A stretch of 33,962 bases of DNA from an uncultured Coriobacteriaceae bacterium (GTDB taxonomy: Bacteria; Actinomycetota; Coriobacteriia; Coriobacteriales; Atopobiaceae). The notes beneath the pieces were generated by a model, which had not been told where the DNA came from, made no database searches, and saw nothing but the letters and a program-made list of their open reading frames with translations. The translations under genes were made by a program, and so were the position numbers. Below, piece after piece: positions 1 through 6,950 of this stretch. The DNA is taken from NCBI GenBank assembly GCA_902797175.1, contig CADBRX010000181.1:1-33962 (forward strand). Reading direction: 5' to 3'. Within the stretch, counting starts at the first letter, position 1, and each line of letters opens with the position of its first letter.

Positions 1-84
1 CCCTGCGACGTCATCCCCATGGCCGACTACGGCATGGTCAACGGCAAGAACGTCCTGGCCTTCGCCAAGAAGCTCATCGGCTAG
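1..84 (+). CDS. PTS sugar transporter subunit IIB, lactose/cellobiose family (3' end only)
   Basis: The reading frame is open from the window edge to a TAG at 82-84 and gives the last 27 residues. The piece ADYGMVNGKNVL matches the C-terminal signature of cellobiose/chitobiose-type IIB proteins, which usually reads D-x-DYGxMNGxxVL. IIB carries the phosphocysteine that passes phosphate from IIA to the incoming sugar. The IIA gene follows about 100 bp downstream on the same strand, which supports the call. The catalytic Cys lies upstream of the window and cannot be checked. Confidence 0.75.
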   Translation, partial: PCDVIPMADYGMVNGKNVLAFAKKLIG

Positions 85-106
85 TACGTCTCTTTCAGGC
101 ACCAAA

Positions 107-128
107 CGCCCGCCTTTCGAGGCGGGCG
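107..128 (+). terminator. GC-rich hairpin between PTS IIB and IIA genes
   Basis: CGCCCGCC (107-114) pairs perfectly with GGCGGGCG (121-128) around a 6-nt loop. No U-run follows, so this is more likely an attenuating or mRNA-stabilising hairpin inside the operon than a full terminator. Confidence 0.5.
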
Positions 129-189
129 GATTCTGCGGGCGTCTCGTCCGCAATTGGGAAGGAAACCATTTTTACGTAAGGAGTGCGAC

Positions 190-519
190 ATGACCGAAGA
201 GCTCGAGCTCACCCTGTTCCAGATCATCACTGCCGCTGGCGGCTCCAAGTCCAGCTACATCGCCGCCATCCAGGAGGCCAAGGCCGGCAACTTTGACGCT
301 GCCAAGCAGCTCATCAAGGACGGCGACGACTTCCAGTCCCAGGCCCACGATCCCCACGCCAAGCTCCTCACCCAGGAGGCTCAGCTTTCCATGGAGGGCA
401 AGAACTCTGCCGATCTCGTCTGCCTGCTCCTCATCCACGCCGAGGACCAGATGATGAGCTGCGAGGTCTTCAAGCAGATGGCCGAGGAGTTCATCGCTGT
501 TTACGAGAAGATCGCCTAA
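190..519 (+). CDS. PTS lactose/cellobiose-specific subunit IIA
   Basis: This 109-aa protein has the length and helical composition of the IIA(Lac/Cel) family. That family forms a trimeric three-helix bundle and is phosphorylated by HPr on a histidine. The motif LLLIHAEDQMM near residues 78-88 is the family signature around the phosphorylated His in helix 3 (usually VHAQDHLM). The start at 190 was chosen because AAGGAG (178-183) sits seven bases upstream; a longer in-frame start at 154 has no such site. With the IIB gene before it, this gene forms the cytoplasmic half of a PTS permease; the IIC gene is not in the window. A strong terminator follows at 547-581. Confidence 0.88.
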   Translation: MTEELELTLFQIITAAGGSKSSYIAAIQEAKAGNFDAAKQLIKDGDDFQSQAHDPHAKLLTQEAQLSMEGKNSADLVCLLLIHAEDQMMSCEVFKQMAEEFIAVYEKIA

Positions 520-546
520 GCGCACAGCCTCTCTTTGTCGACTCGG

Positions 547-581
547 ACGGGGAGGGGCATCTGCTCCTCCCCGTGTTTTTT
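547..581 (+). terminator. Rho-independent terminator after PTS IIA
   Basis: ACGGGGAGG (547-555) pairs with CCTCCCCGT (566-574) and is followed by GTTTTTT. This is a canonical stem plus U-run directly after the IIA gene. Confidence 0.85.
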
Positions 582-591
582 GTCACGATAA

Positions 592-623
592 CGGGCCCGT
601 GGGAAATGCTTCCCACGGGCCCG
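592..623 (-). terminator. Perfect 14-bp stem-loop between convergent genes
   Basis: Bases 592-605 are perfectly complementary to 610-623, with the tetraloop ATGC. The stem lies just past the stop of the minus-strand GH4 gene and just past the terminator of the plus-strand IIA gene. It probably terminates the GH4 transcript, though the U-run on the minus strand is poor (TTATCG). Confidence 0.6.
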
Positions 624-649
624 CGCCTGCGATGTATGTCTGCTCGTGC

Positions 650-2053
650 CTACAACCCCTGCTCGCAGAGCTCGCGGACCACATCGTCCTTGATGGTCAC
701 GCCAGCTGCCTCGAGCTCGGCGATCTTGTCGGCAAACTGCGGCAGGTACTGCTTGTGGGCAATGAGCAGCTCGTCAATCACGCGCTTGGCGTCGGCGCCC
801 GAGGGCGTCTGCGGGTTGAGTGCCACAGCCTCGAGCAGCGCGCCATAGCTGCCCGTGACGGCCGCTTCCTCCACCAGGCGCTGCATGTTCCACATGAGCT
901 GCAGGTATCCACGAGCAGCGGGCTCCATGGGCCCAAAGGCCACCGGCTTGGCGCCGTCTCCGCCCACGTAGCTCGACACCTGGACCACGGCGTCGGCAGG
1001 CAGGTCAGGAATGGCGCCGTTGTTGAGCGTGGAGCACACGATGTGCGTGTTGGTGTTGTTATAGATGGCGGCAATGGATTCGCATGCCACGTCGGAGTAG
1101 TGTGCGCCACCGCGCTTGGAAAGCAGCTCGGGCATCTCGGTGAGGTTCGGGTCCTTGTACAGCTCAAACAGCTGGTCCTCGACCTCCTTGACCTGCTGGG
1201 CACGCGTGCCCTTCTCGGGGTCGGCAAACTCCTTGAGGCCGTCTGCGAGCATGTCGGTCTGCAGGTAGTAGTAGCGGTGGTAGCCGCAGGGGATCATCTT
1301 GAGGTGCTCGAGCTGCTCGCGATAGAACGGGATGTCGTGGATGTTGGCCGGGATGCCGGCGTCCTCGTTGGGGTCGAGCATCTTGTCGATGATCTTCATC
1401 GTGACTTCCTCTCCGGTGGCGCCGTCAAAGACGCGGTGCCAGTGGAAGTGGTCGATGCCCGCAAAGCGATACACGAGGTCGTCCAGGGTCTTGCCGATGA
1501 GCTCGGGCTCGTGCAGCATGGCGCCGATGGGCACGTTGCACAGACCTATGCAGCGGTTCCAGCCGCCGTAGCGGATGACCGACTCGGTGACCATGCCTGA
1601 CGGGTTGGTGAAGCTCACCAGGAAGGCATTGGGGCAGAGCTCCTTCATCTCCTCGACAATCTCGAGGATGACGGGAATGGTGCGCAGGGCCTTGAACATG
1701 CCGCCGGCGCCGTTGGTCTCCTGGCCAAGCATGCCATAGGAGAACGGGATGCGCTCGTCCTTGATGCGCGCCTCGAGCAGGCCCACGCGGAACTGCGTGG
1801 TCACGAAGTCGGCGTCCTTGAGGGCCTCGCGACGGTCAAGGGTGAGGTGCACCTTCACGTCGTGTCCCGAGGCATCCCACATCCGCTGGGCCAGCGCGCC
1901 GACGGTCTCGAGCTTCTCGCGCCCACGCTCCACGTCAACAAGCCAGATCTCCTTGATGGGAAGCCTGTCGTAGCGCTTGATGAAACCATTCATGAGCTCG
2001 GGCGTGTAGCTTGAGCCACCGCCAATGGTGCAGATCTTCAGTCCGTCTTTCAT
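650..2053 (-). CDS. 6-phospho-beta-glucosidase, glycoside hydrolase family 4
   Basis: The 467-aa protein has the usual length for GH4, the NAD- and Mn-dependent hydrolases that cleave phosphorylated disaccharides brought in by PTS permeases. Visible motifs are the dinucleotide-binding loop IGGGSSYTPE (residues 10-19), SFTNPSG (147-153), the metal-binding Cys in GLCNVPIG (Cys172), and GIDHFHW (199-205), whose His202 is the expected second metal ligand. The resemblance is to the 6-phospho-beta-glucosidase branch (LicH/CelF type) rather than the alpha-glucosidase branch. The start at 2053 has AAGGAGG a few bases upstream. It converges on the PTS IIB/IIA genes, so cellobiose-6-phosphate or a related beta-glucoside phosphate is the likely substrate. 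Substrate specificity is inferred. Confidence 0.9.
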   Translation of the reverse strand: MKDGLKICTIGGGSSYTPELMNGFIKRYDRLPIKEIWLVDVERGREKLETVGALAQRMWDASGHDVKVHLTLDRREALKDADFVTTQFRVGLLEARIKDERIPFSYGMLGQETNGAGGMFKALRTIPVILEIVEEMKELCPNAFLVSFTNPSGMVTESVIRYGGWNRCIGLCNVPIGAMLHEPELIGKTLDDLVYRFAGIDHFHWHRVFDGATGEEVTMKIIDKMLDPNEDAGIPANIHDIPFYREQLEHLKMIPCGYHRYYYLQTDMLADGLKEFADPEKGTRAQQVKEVEDQLFELYKDPNLTEMPELLSKRGGAHYSDVACESIAAIYNNTNTHIVCSTLNNGAIPDLPADAVVQVSSYVGGDGAKPVAFGPMEPAARGYLQLMWNMQRLVEEAAVTGSYGALLEAVALNPQTPSGADAKRVIDELLIAHKQYLPQFADKIAELEAAGVTIKDDVVRELCEQGL

Positions 2054-2085
2054 GACGCCTCCTTGTCCTTATGAAACGTCTTTTA

Positions 2086-2091
2086 AGTATA
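2086..2091 (-). promoter_or_regulatory. Candidate -10 box for the GH4 gene
   Basis: On the minus strand this reads TATACT, about 30 bp upstream of the GH4 start codon. No convincing -35 element is visible. Confidence 0.35.
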
Positions 2092-2146
2092 AGCCGTATG
2101 GGCCCCGCATATGGGACGTCGGGGCGTGCTCCTCAAGCTGCTCGGG

Positions 2147-2152
2147 TATACT
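2147..2152 (+). promoter_or_regulatory. Candidate -10 box for the mupG-rok-phosphoesterase operon
   Basis: TATACT lies 38 bp before the ATG at 2191. It is the only good -10 match in the divergent intergenic region on the plus strand. The -35 region is weak, which would suit activator control. Confidence 0.4.
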
Positions 2153-2190
2153 CAGACGCAACGTTTGCGTCATCGAGAGAAGAGGTCACC

Positions 2191-3375
2191 ATGTCCGTGC
2201 TTGGCGTCTCCGTATATCCCGATATCCGACCGCTTGACGAGATTGCCGACTATCTGCACCTCGCGGCAAAGCATGGCTTTACCCGCGTCTTTACGAGCAT
2301 GTTTTCTGTCGAGGGAACACCCGAGGAGCTCCTTGCCTACTTCCGCGACCTCGACGCCGTGGCGCATGAGTGTGGCATGGAGATCTCGCTCGACATCAAT
2401 CCCGAATGCATGGAGCGCTTGGGCGCCACCCCCTCTGACCTCTCCGTCTTTGAGGGCATCAAGGCGGACATCCTGCGCATGGACGGCGCCTACGAGGAGG
2501 ACGACAACGTCGTCATGCTCAACAACCCCTACGGCATGAAGATCGAGTACAACGCGAGCGCCCTCACCCCCGAGACCATCGAGGCCCTCGTGGCCCGCGG
2601 GGTCGACAAGGACCGCATCCTTGCCTGCCACAACTTCTATCCGCAGCGCTACACGGGTTTTCGTTGGGACAAGTACCGCGCGGTCAACGAGCGCCTGAAC
2701 AAGCTCGACATCCGCGTGGGGGCCTTTGTGGCGTCGCAGGCACCAAACACGCATGGCGTGTGGGATGCCACCTGCGGCCTGCCCACGGTCGAGCGCACGC
2801 GCGACTATCCCGCAGACCTCGCGGCGCGCGTCGTTGCCGCCGGGGGTGCGACGGACGTCTTCTTTGGCAATGCCTATGCGACCGAGGACGAGCTTGCCGC
2901 GGTTGCCGAGGCGCTGGGCCCCGTGGAGCCCCACTACACGAAGCCCGAGGTGGAGCAGATGTTTGTCAATTCGGTCTTCGTGGATGCCCAACAGGTCATG
3001 AGGCACCAGCGCAAGGTGCGCGTCGAGCCCCTCTACGACATCACGCCCGTCGAGCGCGAGATCCTCTTTGACTTCTTCCCCCACCTTGACATGGGTGACA
3101 GCTCCGAATGGATCTGGCGCACGCGCATGCCGCGCATGTTCTACCAGGGCCAGACTATCGCTCCGCGTCGCTACCCGCTCGACCACTTCCAGGTGGGCGA
3201 CGTGGTCATCGTCAACGACAACTACAAGCACTACGCCGGCGAAGTGCAGGTGGTGCTCGAGCCCATCGTCAACGATGGGACGCGCAACCTCGTGGCGCGC
3301 ATCGACCACGAGGAGATGACCATGTTTGACGTCATCGCCGACAACGACCTTGTGGTGTTCCTTCCCGCACGATAG
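2191..3375 (+). CDS. mupG: MupG-family (DUF871) 6-phospho-muramidase-like protein
   Basis: This 394-aa cytoplasmic protein has the two-part DUF871 architecture: a TIM-barrel N-terminal part (from SVYPDIRP, through LDINPE and the HNFYPQRYTGF motif) and a small C-terminal beta domain of about 110 residues (from about VRVEPLYDI to the end). The characterised member, Staphylococcus aureus MupG, splits MurNAc-6-phosphate-GlcNAc taken up by PTS into MurNAc-6P and GlcNAc. The start at 2191 was chosen for AGAGAAGAGG just upstream and its distance from the -10 at 2147; the upstream in-frame extension overlaps the promoter. A gene encoding a IIB-ROK fusion follows after 7 bp. A role in peptidoglycan-sugar salvage is inferred; other phospho-disaccharides are possible. 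Confidence 0.82.
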   Translation: MSVLGVSVYPDIRPLDEIADYLHLAAKHGFTRVFTSMFSVEGTPEELLAYFRDLDAVAHECGMEISLDINPECMERLGATPSDLSVFEGIKADILRMDGAYEEDDNVVMLNNPYGMKIEYNASALTPETIEALVARGVDKDRILACHNFYPQRYTGFRWDKYRAVNERLNKLDIRVGAFVASQAPNTHGVWDATCGLPTVERTRDYPADLAARVVAAGGATDVFFGNAYATEDELAAVAEALGPVEPHYTKPEVEQMFVNSVFVDAQQVMRHQRKVRVEPLYDITPVEREILFDFFPHLDMGDSSEWIWRTRMPRMFYQGQTIAPRRYPLDHFQVGDVVIVNDNYKHYAGEVQVVLEPIVNDGTRNLVARIDHEEMTMFDVIADNDLVVFLPAR

Positions 3376-3382
3376 GAGTCCC

Positions 3383-4813
3383 ATGTCCATCAACGAGGAA
3401 TATCGCGCTTGGCTGCTCTCTTATGAGCAAAGCGTCTGCACGCTCGAGTCCGTTGACCCTGATCACGTGAGGCTTTTGGGAAAGGGCGCCACGGGCGAAA
3501 TCGCCTTCTACCGCTTTGAGGGGGAGCCCGAGATCGTGGAGATGCGCATCTGGCGCGAAGGATGCGAGGACCAAAACCTCTTCTTCCTCCACTTTGAGCT
3601 TGATGACCTTGGCCGTGCCCAGGACCTCTTTAGGGAGATGCTCGAGGCCTTTGCCCATCAGATGTCGCGCACGGTCACCAAGGTGCTTCTGTGCTGCACC
3701 TCGGGCATGACGACCACGCTCTTTGCCGCACGGATGGGTGAGGCGGCAAAGACGCTTTCGCTCGGCTTTGAGTTTGAGGCGCTTCCGCTCGAGCAGGCCA
3801 TCGCTCACGGTGAGGACTACGTTGCCATCCTGCTGGCGCCACAGGTGGGATACCGCCGTGGCGAGGTTGCGGATGCCTATCCCGACAAGGTCGTGCTCGA
3901 GATCCCCGCCAAGATCTTTGGCTCCTATGACGCTGGCGCCGCCATCAGGCTCCTGCTCTCGGCGCTCGAGACCTATGCGCGCGGCGCCCGCCCCGAGGCT
4001 CCCGAGGTCATCGAGCGCGATCTTTCCAACGACAAGAAGATTCTGGTCATATCGTCGGTTCATCGCGTTAACAGCGCCCGGATTGGCTACCGCGTCTACG
4101 ACCATGGCAAGAAGGTTTTGGATGGGCGTGTGTACAAATACCGCCTTGACATCCGTGACGTTGAGGACGTGGCGGCGGCCGTGCGCATGTCGGGCATCCG
4201 CATGCACGAGCTCGATGCCATCAGCGTGGCGGTTCCGGGCGTCGTCAACGACGGCGTGCTCATCATGGCGGGGGATGGCTCCACCGTGTCATATGACGTC
4301 AAGGGGCGGCTTGAGGAGCGCTACGGCGTGCCGGTCTTTGTGGAGAACAACGCCAACGCGGCTGCCGTGGGCTGCTATGTGGCAGAGGACGACTACGAAA
4401 ACATCGTGCTCCACACGCAGCGTACGGGACACGCCGTCCCCGGGCAGGGCACCATCATACAGGGCCAGCTCGTGCGTGGCCGCAAGGGTGCTGCCGGCGA
4501 GATGCGCTACGCGGGGAGCCGCCTTGCCAGTTGGGAGGACGGCCCCTCAATGTGCTGGTCGCAGGAGGGCATGACGGAGCTTGTGGCGTCCTACCTGCTC
4601 TGCAACATCAGCGTCAGCGCTCCCGAGGCAATCTTTGTCGCGGTGCAGCTCGTGCCCGACATGGAGCTTCTGCGGCAGAAGCTGCTCGAGGCGCTGCCCG
4701 AGGAGTTCGTTCCCGACCTCATCCCTGTGGACAACTACCACGAGCGCATCATGATCGGGGGGCTCGCCCTTGGTCTGCGTGGGCTGAGGGCGTTGGCTGC
4801 CCAGGAGGCCTAG
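3383..4813 (+). CDS. PTS IIB domain fused to a ROK-family domain with degenerate kinase site
   Basis: The 476-aa protein has three parts. Residues 1-98 are an unrecognised alpha/beta region. Residues 99-200 resemble a lactose/cellobiose IIB domain: KVLLCCTSGMTTTLFAARM matches the IIB phosphocysteine loop, placing the active cysteine at Cys105, and LLAPQVGY matches the IIB motif LLGPQIAY. Residues from about 215 on look like a ROK fold (VAVPGVVNDG, VFVENNANAAAVG). The ROK catalytic Asp in E-N-D-A-N is Asn323 here, the DxGGT phosphate loop is not recognisable, and the CxCGxxGC zinc motif is absent. It is therefore probably a sugar or phosphorylation sensor rather than a sugar kinase. No helix-turn-helix was recognised. 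It lies between mupG and a phosphoesterase gene with gaps of 4-7 bp. Confidence 0.75.
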   Translation: MSINEEYRAWLLSYEQSVCTLESVDPDHVRLLGKGATGEIAFYRFEGEPEIVEMRIWREGCEDQNLFFLHFELDDLGRAQDLFREMLEAFAHQMSRTVTKVLLCCTSGMTTTLFAARMGEAAKTLSLGFEFEALPLEQAIAHGEDYVAILLAPQVGYRRGEVADAYPDKVVLEIPAKIFGSYDAGAAIRLLLSALETYARGARPEAPEVIERDLSNDKKILVISSVHRVNSARIGYRVYDHGKKVLDGRVYKYRLDIRDVEDVAAAVRMSGIRMHELDAISVAVPGVVNDGVLIMAGDGSTVSYDVKGRLEERYGVPVFVENNANAAAVGCYVAEDDYENIVLHTQRTGHAVPGQGTIIQGQLVRGRKGAAGEMRYAGSRLASWEDGPSMCWSQEGMTELVASYLLCNISVSAPEAIFVAVQLVPDMELLRQKLLEALPEEFVPDLIPVDNYHERIMIGGLALGLRGLRALAAQEA

Positions 4814-4817
4814 GCGC

Positions 4818-5561
4818 ATGGGTGTCACGACCTATGTCACGGGGGACATTCACGGCAGCTTTGACATCGGCAAGCTGCTGCCCGACCGCTGGCCTGAAGG
4901 ACAGGAGCTAAGGCGTTGCGACTACCTTCTCATCTGCGGCGACTTTGGCCTCGTGTGGAACGAGAACCCGCCCATAGAGGACCGCTACTTTCTGGGATGG
5001 CTGAACGACCAACCCTGGACCACACTCTTCATAGATGGCAACCATGAGAACCATGACCTGCTCGACAGCTTTCCCGTGAGCTCCTGGCATGGTGGCAAGG
5101 TGCATGTGCTCCCGGGCTATCCCAACCTGATTCACCTCATGCGCGGCCAGGTGTTTGACATGGGAAGCGACGGGACGTGGTTCACGATGGGAGGGGCCTG
5201 GACGCGCGATTCGGCCTTTCGGGTCGCGGGCGACGGCTGGTGGCCGCGCGAGCTGCCGAGCGACGAGGAGTACGCGGAGGCGCGTGCCAACCTCGACGCC
5301 GTGGGGTGGAGCGTCGACTACGTGATCACGCACGAGTGCCCGAGGTCGCGGCGTCCCTATGCCATGTATGACTGGTACTGCGAGGAGTTTGACCCGGCAG
5401 ACGGCCTCTCCCTCTTCTTGGACGAGGTCGACGAGCGGATCGACCACACGCGGCTCAAGCGCTGGTATTCAGGCCACTATCACGCCGACATCACGCTGGG
5501 CGACGAGCAGCACGCCATGCTCTACCGCCAGATAATCCCTCTCGGCGAGCTTCCGCGATAG
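4818..5561 (+). CDS. Calcineurin-like metallophosphoesterase
   Basis: The 247-aa protein has the full set of metallophosphoesterase motifs in order: TGDIHG (residues 8-13), CGDFG, GNHE, THECP and GHYHAD near the C-terminus. These provide the two-metal site of the family. There is no signal peptide or membrane segment, so it is cytoplasmic. Its ATG is 4 bp after the stop of the IIB-ROK gene, and the ribosome site GGAGG (4805-4809) lies inside that gene's end, so the two are probably translationally coupled. The substrate is unknown; proteins of this size group act on phosphoproteins, nucleotides or phosphosugars. Confidence 0.85.
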   Translation: MGVTTYVTGDIHGSFDIGKLLPDRWPEGQELRRCDYLLICGDFGLVWNENPPIEDRYFLGWLNDQPWTTLFIDGNHENHDLLDSFPVSSWHGGKVHVLPGYPNLIHLMRGQVFDMGSDGTWFTMGGAWTRDSAFRVAGDGWWPRELPSDEEYAEARANLDAVGWSVDYVITHECPRSRRPYAMYDWYCEEFDPADGLSLFLDEVDERIDHTRLKRWYSGHYHADITLGDEQHAMLYRQIIPLGELPR

Positions 5562-5609
5562 CCAAAGGACGCCATGTGCGTGGCTACCCTACACGTCGCC
5601 GGGCGAATG

Positions 5610-6950
5610 CTACAGCGTGAACTCGGCAAACTGGCTGCCCGCCTCGGGCTCCTCGGGGTCGCCGGGCAGCGGTGCGTGGCTGAGGGCATCTGACCCCAAA
5701 AGCTCGGCTACGCTCAGCTGCGGGTTCTGGCAGAGGATGTCCAGCATCTCTATGAAGTCGCGGATGACCTCGCGCGGCGTGAGGTGCGTCTCCGACCCCA
5801 CGCGTCCGTACTCGAGCTGCAGGAACGTGACCAGGTCCTGCTCGCCCAGCGTGCGCGTATAGCCAAAGTAGCCCGCATGGATGTCGGCGAGCTTCTCAAC
5901 CAGCACCAGCAGCTCCTCGTAGGTGAGCGGCTCCAGGCGGATGACGGGAGCCAGCATGTCCAGGAGTCCCTCCTGCGCAAAGCGGCCCTGCGTCAGGCGC
6001 GAGCGCAGCGCCTCGTAGCTGTAGAGACCGCGCCGACGGTCCTCGATGGACTGCGGCGTGCCGCTCATGATGATGCCCAGGTGGTGCGCACGGCCCTGCA
6101 GCGTGTCGTTGTACATGGTCAAGATCTTCTCGTAGTTGTACTGGCGCGAGATGGCGTTGGGGATCTTGTACAGGTTGACCAGCTCGTCCACGAGCACGAC
6201 CAGGCCCTCGTATCCCGCCTGCACCAAGAACTCCGCAAAGAGCTTGAGGTAGTCATACCAGTCGTCATCGCCAATGACGATGTTGACGCCCAGCTCCTCA
6301 CGCGCCTCGCTCTTGGTGCGATATTCCCCGCGGAACCACTTGGTGACGTTTGCCTTGGTCTCGTCGTCACCCTCCAGGTGCGAGCGCCAATACATGGTGA
6401 GCAGGCGCGCAAAGTCGTAGCCATGCACCAGCTCCTGCAGCTGCGAGATGGTGCCCATGATGCGCGCCTCTACCTCGCGGGCAAATGCGGGGTCGTCCTG
6501 GGGAAGTCCGGTCGCCAACGCTACGTCCTGCTGCACGCCGCTGATCCAGCGGTCAAGGATGAGCGTGAGCGCACCTCCGTCTGGGCGGGTCTTGGTGGAG
6601 AGGTTGCGGATGAGCTCGCGATACGTGGCAAGGCCCTGGCCCTTGCCGCCCTGCAGCCTGCGTTCGGGGGAGAGGTCGGCGTCGCACACCACAAAGTTGC
6701 GGCCCATGGCGTGGTTGCGGATGGTCTGCAGAAGGAAGCTCTTGCCACTGCCGTACCGTCCGACCAAGAAGCGGAAGGAAGCCCCTCCATCAGCAACAAG
6801 GTCAAGGTCGTGGAGAAGGGCGCGGATCTCGGCCTCGCGTCCCACCGTCACATAGGGGAGCCCCACGCGGGGCACGACGCCGCCCTTGAGCGAGTTGATG
6901 ATGACCGCCGCGATGCGTTTGGGTACCTTGACCTGCTGTTCGTCCGTCAT
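5610..6950 (-). CDS. DUF2791-type P-loop ATPase (BREX-system ATP-binding domain family)
   Basis: This 446-aa protein has Walker A GRYGSGKS (residues 64-71), Walker B LVVLVDE (Asp255, Glu256) and a downstream MSGTPQSIEDRR region with an arginine-rich sensor-like segment. This matches the DUF2791/BrxD-type ATPase family, an AAA/STAND-related group found in BREX and related defence or stress loci. Its ATG overlaps the stop of the TerB gene as ATGA, so translation is coupled. In other bacteria this ATPase commonly sits with a TerB_N/TerB_C gene and a large DEAD/DEAH helicase; no helicase is present on either side here. The C-terminal tail is acidic. The ATPase call is strong; the biological role is inferred. 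Confidence 0.82.
   Translation of the reverse strand: MTDEQQVKVPKRIAAVIINSLKGGVVPRVGLPYVTVGREAEIRALLHDLDLVADGGASFRFLVGRYGSGKSFLLQTIRNHAMGRNFVVCDADLSPERRLQGGKGQGLATYRELIRNLSTKTRPDGGALTLILDRWISGVQQDVALATGLPQDDPAFAREVEARIMGTISQLQELVHGYDFARLLTMYWRSHLEGDDETKANVTKWFRGEYRTKSEAREELGVNIVIGDDDWYDYLKLFAEFLVQAGYEGLVVLVDELVNLYKIPNAISRQYNYEKILTMYNDTLQGRAHHLGIIMSGTPQSIEDRRRGLYSYEALRSRLTQGRFAQEGLLDMLAPVIRLEPLTYEELLVLVEKLADIHAGYFGYTRTLGEQDLVTFLQLEYGRVGSETHLTPREVIRDFIEMLDILCQNPQLSVAELLGSDALSHAPLPGDPEEPEAGSQFAEFTL

Noticed and set aside
592-623. Riboswitch or operator between PTS IIA and GH4
   Set aside because: It lies between two gene 3' ends, so a terminator role explains the perfect stem better.
599-1600. 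A 333-codon plus-strand frame over the GH4 gene
   Set aside because: The minus-strand GH4 product has all family motifs. This frame has none and begins inside a hairpin terminator.
2071-2190. Upstream extension of the MupG-like frame
   Set aside because: It overlaps the divergent promoter region with two TATACT boxes; the ATG at 2191 has the ribosome site and the family N-terminus.
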